Assembly: GCF_000165425.1 (NCBI RefSeq)
Contig: NW_001799377.1
Location: 261,204-325,203, forward strand
DNA: 64,000 nucleotides
Source of the DNA: Paramecium tetraurelia
Lineage: Eukaryota > Ciliophora > Oligohymenophorea > Peniculida > Parameciidae
Direction of reading: 5' to 3'
In this document: positions 60,172-64,000 of the stretch, one piece after another
How positions within the stretch are numbered: the first letter of the stretch is position 1
Layout of the letters: each line of letters begins with the position of its first letter
The notes under the pieces: generated by a model
What the model saw: the letters and a program-made list of their open reading frames with translations, nothing else
What the model was told of the DNA's origin: nothing
Database searches by the model: none
Position numbers and translations under genes: made by a program

Positions 60172-63100
60172 ATGAATTTAATGCAATTTGATGCTCTATG
60201 TCACGATTGCTGCTATGCTCAATCGGTTGAAGTATTGTACATTTTTATTGCTTTTAGAAGAAATAATTGGCTGATCAAACCATTTATCAATTCATAGAAG
60301 ATATCAGAAATATCGATGGATTGTATTAAATCATAGGCCAAACCCAGTCAGGCTCTACGTTATTTGTCATTTCTGAATTCATAGCCAAAATTATAGTTTC
60401 TGAACGATAATTCAAAGGATTTTAGGTGGCTGAACGATCCTCACAAGAAATCCAAGTTATTGTTGGGCAATGCTATACGGGCGAGGAGGTGGAGATCTTG
60501 TATCAAAAATGCAGAGTATATGAGACTTTGGTGACCTTATTCTGCCAGACTTTGCAGAGAGAATTAGCGACTCATGCGCAAAACTCCATCTGCAATCTCG
60601 TGGGGTTGTTGATATAACAAGTGATGATGTTGAGTGGAACTCAATTCATGAAATTCTAAGACCAACTAAATGTATTTTTTGAGGGAAATTAAATTTACAA
60701 TCTCAGCATTGGCTTGAAATTGATATAGAATGTGATTCAGAATATCTAGCAATATTCATCATACGATTCGTATGTGTCTTATAGGAGAATTATGTTTGGA
60801 TTCTAGAATCAGGAAATATTCAATTGTTTTGAGATCGTCTGCAGAATTGTTAAAAATAATCCACCTCAATTATACAAGTAATCACTGAGCACATTGAAGG
60901 ATATATTGATGTTTAATTTCAATGTGAGTTATTTTGAATTAGAATCTGATTTCGATCCAAATGACTAAAACAACGTTAGTGTAAGAATACATCTATGACT
61001 TTTAGTTTCCAGATAAATTCGCTGATTATTTTACAGATTAATAATTTTTAGAGTTACTATTCAAGATTGTGGAGACCTATTGTAATAAGGACACCTCTTT
61101 GGCAACATTAGCTTTGAAATCATTAAAAAGAATGGCATCAGCCAAGAAGAAGATATTCACTAGCAAAGACAAAAAGAGGTTATTTGCAAAAGCACTATAT
61201 GATGGTTGCACCTACTTATTTTAGAATGTGCAATCAACTAACGAAGAGATCATAAGTGATATCTTAGAATTGAATACTAAATTAAACAATTGTTTCGGTC
61301 TCAGACAAATACGATTCGATTTTGCATTCTGTTAGAAGTGGCTCTATTGTTTATAAACCTATTGCATTCAGATATTGCAGAGACAAATGAAGATTAAAGA
61401 TCCCCACATGTATTAGATGATTGAATTAATGAAGAGACTGCTTAAATTCATTTCTGATTTTAAATTAGACACAACCTTTAAAACCTCAATCTCTTCAACA
61501 ATCACTGAAATTGGAAAATCAGTCATCCATCTACTGCTCAATTCCTAGAACTCCTTCTTTTAAGGCTACACTCCTCAAAATCACAAGAAGTTGAAGAACA
61601 CTCTCAAGGAATTCTTTGAAAATCTATTCCCAATCTTATCCATTGATCTAGGTAATCACATTAAGATGATATATCACTCATTCAAAAATGCCGCTTAGGA
61701 TCAGGAGAAATTCATAATCGAATTAAGTTTAATCAATTACATTGTGATAAATCCATTGATCCTGGAAAGAACATCTGAAGATATCATTTAAATGGTTCAG
61801 ACTGTAATCAAGGAATCTCTGCAATTCTTGTCAATCCCTCAGAACAATCTACCGCCTTTGGTGATTATGTCAGCAATGTCTCTGGCTGATAATCTGTTCT
61901 AGTTTGCCTTGAGTGAATCAGATGAGTCCATAGGGAGATAGAGATCCAACAAAATCTTTTTCGATACTTGTATCAAGCCTATTCAAGTTCAACCATAATA
62001 GGCAACGAACCAGTTGCTTCAATACATCGTTATGCAACTGCAAATTCAAAATAAAGAAATCATCGAATATGCTTTGGTTATAATGAAGGAGACCATTGTA
62101 AGACTTAAGCATCATCTGTACAACGAGTCATTTCAATCCTCAAATGTAGTCACTCAAATAAAGAGTGTATTACTCAATCTAAAGAATTCTGCCTTGCAAT
62201 AGGAGCAGTTTTTTAGTTGCCGCACATTGGCCTCAGAAATCATATCCATACTCCTATTCGATTCAGCCTATGAGAATTACATAGAGTCGATTGTATAATT
62301 AAATCAACTCCTGACAGTTCAGCCGACTTCTCAATCAATCCAAATATATCTATACGAAATGCTTGGCTATTTCAAACATGTAGATGTCAGTAAGATTTTT
62401 AGATTATTGATAAAATAACATTTATTGAAAATAGCAGATTTGACTAGATTTATTTTGATTGATAATCCCTAACAATTTCAGCTGTGTAAATTATGTTTGA
62501 AATTGATGGTTGCCATAACTGAAAATAAGAGTCTCCGATTTCAATACCATAGTTCTTCGATCGTCTAGATTGAATTAGTTAGGACCTTCCAAGGAATCCT
62601 GACTAGCTACGTTCAGCATCTGATTGTTGCCATCTAGAATGAGAAAGTCAAATAAGAATTTTCTGCTTAGATCTGTAGATTGGTAGGATTGGTGTATAAA
62701 ATAATGAACAACATCCTTAAAGGGAAGTACATATCTCAAGCTTGCCAATTGTTATTTGCAGATCGTAAATACTTAGATCTCTTGGTAGCCATTCTAGATA
62801 TCACATACAAGATCTCCAATTACATCATAGTAATCACTCCTTGTTATTTTTTTAGCTGTATAACAAGTCCTGTTTGCAAATGATTCAAGTTCTCCAAGTT
62901 GTCAGTTCACAACAATTGTAACTATTTGAATTGAGTCCGCAGTCCTTATCAACCTTGATGAGCATAGTCGAAAATCTATAGAAGCATTTGCTGGTGCAAT
63001 TGTCTTAAGAATACAAAGTCTCCACTTCTTCCTCATATCATCAACCAGCAGATAAGGTTTCATTAGATCAAACTACAGATATTGTTATTTCGACTTTGGA

Positions 63101-63455
63101 ATTTGTTTCAGAAGAACAGCAACTCACGTAATTGGGAGTGATTCAGTCCTTTGTTGTACCTCTGAATCCTATCATTGATAATATCTTGAATGATTTGATT
63201 GTCTGTTTAATACAAGGCAAATGTTCTCAATAAACATTCAATAAAATCAACAGACAACTCTTTGCCATCATGTGTACATATTATCAAAACTTCGTTAATG
63301 TATTGAGTAGACAATTTGTCAAATCTGAATAACAATTAGGACAGGCCTTGGTTAATGTTTTAACCAAAGATCTAGAACTCAGGATCAAACAACAGAACGA
63401 AGAGTAGTTTAAAAAGAACATGCCCTTATTTTTATCTTAATTTGGAATATTATGA
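60172..63455 (+). CDS. Importin-beta superfamily transport receptor, exportin-7 (XPO7/RanBP16)-like
   Basis: 1068 residues after three introns (26, 25, 26 nt); human XPO7 is 1087. Built of HEAT-like helices throughout. Early helices EKKQLADQTIYQFIEDI follow the N-terminal MNLMQFDALCHDCCYAQSVE. The block LMFNFNVSYFELESDFDPND parallels the XPO7 segment LNFDFIGTSxDESSDD, and LATLALKSLKRMASAKKKIF parallels SPLVLSCLVQIASVRRSLF. The central NSFFQGYTPQNHKKLKNTLK and later RLVGLVYKIMNNILKGKY continue the superhelix. Such receptors carry protein cargo through nuclear pores under RanGTP control. XPO4 and RanBP17 are close relatives, so the exact orthology is open. The start at 60172 is the first ATG after non-coding DNA. 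Confidence 0.75.
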
Positions 63456-63494
63456 GAATATATTTTATTTTGTTATTAAATACATTTATTTTTC

Positions 63495-63836
63495 ATGAAC
63501 AAAAGATTTAATACTCAATATCCTATCGCCCCTCCCATGAATGATATCTCAAACCTATACAAAAGAATCAGAATAGAAGAACAATTATAATTATTCGATG
63601 AAGTTATCAAGAAAGTTAAAATTAAGAAACTAATAATCTAAACACCAAAAAACAAAGAACCCTTCTTGGTTCAAGCTAAATCCATTCAACTCAAAACAGA
63701 ACGGACCCTTTCTGTTCGTTCACCAAGAATTCCTAAAATTTTAAAGAAATAAGTTCTCCCCAAACTCGTAAGACAGAAACCCTCCATTTCTGGCTGGGAA
63801 GTAAACATACACAATGATTCATAAATGTATTATTGA
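63495..63836 (+). CDS. Small basic uncharacterised protein
   Basis: 113 residues, single exon. It begins MNKRFNTQYPIAPPMNDISN and is strongly basic (VIKKVKIKKLIIQTPKNKEP; SPRIPKILKKQVLPKLVRQK), ending SGWEVNIHNDSQMYY at TGA 63834-63836. The same frame continues after this TGA with protein-like sequence (QHYHQIDVYSLHFLNKLTSP), so the true C-terminus may be further on. It starts only 39 bp after the exportin-like gene on the same strand. No family recognised. Confidence 0.65.
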
Positions 63837-64000
63837 TAACATTATCATCAAATTGATGTCTATTCCCTTCACTTCCTTAATAAACTAACATCTCCCTTTG
63901 CGTAATGAAACTTTTTAAATAAGAAACATTTCTTCAGACGCATATGTTGTTATGTTGTTACTAACTAGAAACTCTAATTCGAAAAACAAAAAACAATTAA
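63837..64000. other. Window end with further open sequence
   Basis: Continues the frame of the preceding small gene for about 23 codons, then a second TGA that could lie in a 22-nt GTA...AAG intron (about 63903-63924). Coding-like sequence runs to the window edge. It may be the rest of the upstream gene or the start of another. Confidence 0.4.

Noticed and set aside
1-64000. Horizontal islands, CRISPR arrays, insertion sequences, operons
   Set aside because: Gene content is eukaryotic and intron-bearing throughout; no direct-repeat arrays, transposases or prokaryotic ribosome-binding sites were seen.

Overview
The window looks like macronuclear DNA of a ciliate, most likely Paramecium. It is very AT-rich. 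Almost no gene is readable with the standard code, but long conserved proteins appear at once if TAA and TAG are read as Gln and only TGA as stop. Genes are separated by tens to a few hundred bases and carry tiny introns (about 20-33 nt, GTA...TAG, sometimes CAG or AAG at the 3' end). All gene models below use this code. Where I closed a model, the summed exon length is a multiple of three. The genus is an inference; no rRNA or other marker is present. I saw no tRNA, rRNA, CRISPR array or transposon.

Layout. 1-232: 3' end of a dual-specificity phosphatase. 534-7554: giant signal-peptide membrane protein. 7603-11646: 1347-aa orphan starting MGxxxS. 13280-14204: PP2C phosphatase. 14319-16256: GTPase joined to an Hsp20 domain. 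16257-18986: gene-poor. 18987-24438: PYM-like protein, coiled-coil protein, PP2A scaffold subunit and TBC Rab-GAP. 24472-25941: SAM-FHA-FHA-RING protein. 27429-32532: large PHD-finger protein. 34109-35072: three-repeat Myb. 36492-43470: TPR protein, predicted pseudokinase, two orphans, TFIIH p34 (Tfb4) and an active-looking kinase. 43907-48103: helical and low-complexity orphans. 48280-49582: oxysterol-binding protein. 49601-52617: degenerate chitin-synthase-like membrane protein. 53011-55280: TPR protein and UFC1. 55559-57900: orphans. 58125-59955: CDC45. 60172-63455: exportin-7-like receptor. 63495-63836: small basic protein.

Functionally this is ordinary chromosomal gene content, not an island or operon set: replication (CDC45), transcription/repair and chromatin (TFIIH p34, Myb, PHD protein), protein phosphorylation (PP2C, PP2A-A, kinases, phosphatase), trafficking (TBC, ORP, exportin) and ubiquitin-like conjugation (UFC1, RING). 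Several neighbours are divergent across very short gaps (21, 51-114 and 216 bp), so shared promoters are likely. The most unusual items are the GTPase-Hsp20 fusion, the SAM-FHA-FHA-RING protein, the chitin-synthase-like protein that has lost its catalytic residues, and the HQN pseudokinase.
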